DNA from: Denitromonas ohlonensis
GTDB lineage: Bacteria; Pseudomonadota; Gammaproteobacteria; Burkholderiales; Rhodocyclaceae
Length of the DNA: 64,000 bases
Assembly: GCF_007625205.1 (NCBI RefSeq)
Contig: NZ_VMNI01000003.1
Span: forward strand, 202,139-266,138
Direction of reading: 5' to 3'
A model generated the notes under the pieces. It was not told the origin of the DNA, made no database searches, and saw nothing but the letters and a program-made list of their open reading frames with translations. Shown piece by piece: positions 62,488-64,000 of this stretch. The stretch's first letter is position 1. Every line of letters starts with the position of its first letter. A program made the position numbers and the translations under genes.

Positions 62488-63195
62488 ATGCCCCGCGCCC
62501 TCGTCCTGCGTCATGTCGCGTTTGAAGACCTGGGGCTGTTCGAGGGCCCGCTACGCCAGCGGGGCTACACCATCGAAACGGTCGATGCCGGCGTCGACGC
62601 CCACCCGCGACGCCTGCGCACCGCCGACCTGCTCGTCGTCTGCGGTGGCCCGATTGGCGCCTACGAAACCGATCGCTACCCCTATCTCAGCGAAGAAATC
62701 AACGCCATCGGCGAACGCATCGGCATCGGTGCGCCAACACTCGGGCTGTGCCTCGGTGCCCAGCTGATGGCCGCGGCCATGGGCGCCCGGGTGTATCCCG
62801 GCCAACACAAAGAACTCGGCTGGTCCCCCCTCCAGCTCACCGAAGCCGGCTGCGCCTCGCCCCTTGCCGCAGTGGGCGATCTGCCCGTGCTGCACTGGCA
62901 CGGCGACACCTTCGACATCCCCAAAGGCGCCACCTGGCTGGCCGCCTCGGCCGATTATCCGCACCAGGCCTTCTCGGTCGGCCACCACGCGCTGGCGCTG
63001 CAATTCCATCTTGAAATGGACCCGACCCGGATCGAGCAATGGCTCATCGGCCACACCGCCGAACTCGCCGCCGCCGGCATCAACCTGCCCGCCTTGCGCG
63101 CCGCCACCGCGCTGCACGGCCCGCAACTGGCCGCCATCGCGCGCTCCGTGCTCACCACCTGGCTCGACACCATGACCGCCCGCCGGCCCGGTTGA
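62488..63195 (+). CDS. class I glutamine amidotransferase-like protein
   Basis: 235 aa. The catalytic cysteine is in TLGLCLGAQLMA, the histidine in LALQFHLEMD, with WHGDTFDIP before it. It resembles the GMP synthase-like amidotransferases (GuaA N-domain type) found as single genes. It has no attached synthetase domain, so the acceptor is unknown. The ATG at 62488 lies five bases after the PEP-CTERM gene. Confidence 0.9.
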   Translation: MPRALVLRHVAFEDLGLFEGPLRQRGYTIETVDAGVDAHPRRLRTADLLVVCGGPIGAYETDRYPYLSEEINAIGERIGIGAPTLGLCLGAQLMAAAMGARVYPGQHKELGWSPLQLTEAGCASPLAAVGDLPVLHWHGDTFDIPKGATWLAASADYPHQAFSVGHHALALQFHLEMDPTRIEQWLIGHTAELAAAGINLPALRAATALHGPQLAAIARSVLTTWLDTMTARRPG

Positions 63196-63404
63196 ACCAA
63201 GAAACCACAACTGACCGCTTGTGCCCATGAGCAAGGTGTTGAACATGCAAAGCTTTTCGGCTTCAAAGCCGATCACCCGGCGGGTGAATAGCGCTACGCA
63301 CCCGAGTGTGCGTCCAACGACGGTTTCCAGGTTGAACGCAACTGTCGCGCTTTTTCGCGGTCCATAAGCCTGACCCCTCTTTACCGCTTGCCGAAGGAGA
63401 CATC

Positions 63405-63827
63405 ATGGCCGGAAACACTCGCCGCGACTGGGAAGCCGTCCTCCCCGCCGACTCATGCCACGTGCTGTTTGAAGAAGGCACCGAACGCGCCGGCAGCAGC
63501 CCGCTCAACGCCGAAAAGCGCGCCGGCACCTTCATCTGCGCCGCCTGCCACACCCCGCTGTTCACCCAAGACACCAAGTTCGACAGCGGCACCGGCTGGC
63601 CCAGTTTCTGGCAGCCCCTGCCCGGCGCCGTCGAAACCAAGACCGACTTCAAACTGATCGTGCCGCGCACCGAATACCACTGCGCCCGCTGCGGCGGCCA
63701 CCAGGGCCATGTGTTTGGCGATGGCCCCGCGCCGACCGGGCAGCGGTATTGCAACAACGGCGTGGCGTTGAGATTCGTCCCCGAGGGCGAGGCTCTACCG
63801 GAGCTACGGGAGGTGCCAGGGGCGTAG
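63405..63827 (+). CDS. msrB: MsrB, methionine-R-sulfoxide reductase
   Basis: 140 aa. Zinc cysteines CAACH and CARCGG, the GTGWPSFWQP motif and the catalytic cysteine in QRYCNNGVALRF are present. It repairs oxidised methionine in the cytoplasm. The TAG stop is supplied by the left end of the 79-bp REP-like element. GAAGGAG precedes the ATG. Confidence 0.94.
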   Translation: MAGNTRRDWEAVLPADSCHVLFEEGTERAGSSPLNAEKRAGTFICAACHTPLFTQDTKFDSGTGWPSFWQPLPGAVETKTDFKLIVPRTEYHCARCGGHQGHVFGDGPAPTGQRYCNNGVALRFVPEGEALPELREVPGA

Positions 63828-63902
63828 GGTGGTCAGCTTTGCTGCCCACCAAGCGGCACTTGTCGTGAGGCACGATGGTGGGCGGCAAGCCGCCCACCCT
63901 AC
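63824..63902. repeat. 79-bp REP-like element, copy 2
   Basis: The same length and termini as the copy at 5008-5086: GTAGGGTGG at the left, CCACCCTAC at the right, and the internal hairpin GGGCGGCAAGCCGCCC. The first bases overlap the end of msrB and give it its stop codon. Confidence 0.78.
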
Positions 63903-63925
63903 GGAGTGACGCCTCTACACTCGGG

Positions 63926-64000
63926 CTGATCGTGCCGCGCACCAAATACCATTGCGCCCGCTGCGGCGGCCACCAGGGCCATGTGTTTGGCGATGGCCCC
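63926..64000 (+). repeat. partial duplicate of msrB
   Basis: 75 bases matching 63654-63728 inside msrB with two mismatches, 272 bases downstream, and cut by the window end. The copy begins at CTGATCGTG and lacks the 5' part of the gene. It is separated from intact msrB by the REP-like element, which suggests a local duplication. Confidence 0.88.

Noticed and set aside
62551..63276. Minus-strand frame over the amidotransferase gene and the gap before msrB
   Set aside because: It is mostly antisense to a convincing gene, and the part in the gap has no ribosome site or known motif.
1..64000. tRNA, rRNA, CRISPR array, prophage or full insertion sequence
   Set aside because: I looked through the gaps between genes and saw no cloverleaf-like sequence with a CCA end, no regularly spaced repeats, and no transposase or integrase gene.

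Overview
The window is high-GC, densely coded DNA that looks like a denitrifying betaproteobacterium, most likely of the Rhodocyclales (Thauera/Azoarcus/Dechloromonas-like). The clues are a Sec-exported clade II nitrous oxide reductase cluster, a napFDAGHBC operon, a full System I cytochrome c maturation operon, gmk-rpoZ-spoT order, a DUF3460 protein, PEP-CTERM and class GN sortase systems, and glutathionylspermidine synthetase. The genus is inference. I see no rRNA, tRNA, CRISPR array, prophage or complete transposon.

Layout. (1) 1-3338, minus: a coupled response regulator / CheC-like phosphatase / PAS protein set, then a coupled pair of uncharacterised membrane proteins, one with a TIR-like cytosolic domain. 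(2) 3609-5735, plus: periplasmic ankyrin and DUF411 proteins, a 560-bp tract of dispersed repeats, and a frameshifted PEBP-type lipoprotein. (3) 5762-17787, minus: the nos cluster nosZ, two cytochromes c, nosB, D, G, H, F, L, Y, then a TlpA-like thioredoxin and an FccB-like flavoprotein. A perfect FNR/DNR-type box lies between nosZ and a divergent pair for copper handling (18006-19032). (4) 19042-26590: glutathionylspermidine synthetase/amidase, a GGDEF-EAL receptor, and an ATP-grasp / alpha-E pair. (5) 26623-33651, minus: ccmABCDEFGHI. (6) 33769-40035, minus: napFDAGHBC with its own perfect FNR-type box. (7) 40145-44935, minus: exonuclease/GIY-YIG protein, DUF3460, spoT, rpoZ, gmk. (8) 45250-53417: a proteobacterial dedicated sortase system (sortase, VIT/vWA target, response regulator, histidine kinase) interrupted by an opposite-strand gene for a repeat-domain, tail-anchored protein. 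(9) 53449-64000: miscellaneous accessory genes including a MocR-type regulator with a damaged 3' end, its divergent OsmC / PNPOx-like neighbours, an MscS channel, a PEP-CTERM protein, and msrB ending in a REP-like element followed by a partial msrB duplication.

How they fit: nap reduces nitrate in the periplasm, nos reduces N2O, and ccm makes the c-type cytochromes that both need (NapB, NapC and the two Nos cytochromes). PCu(A)C, NosD, NosF, NosY and NosL point to copper supply for NosZ. The two FNR-type boxes suggest anaerobic co-regulation of nap and nos. The most interesting less-charted items are the TIR-like membrane pair, the FccB/TlpA extension of nos, the split sortase locus, and the decay and duplication events at the right end.
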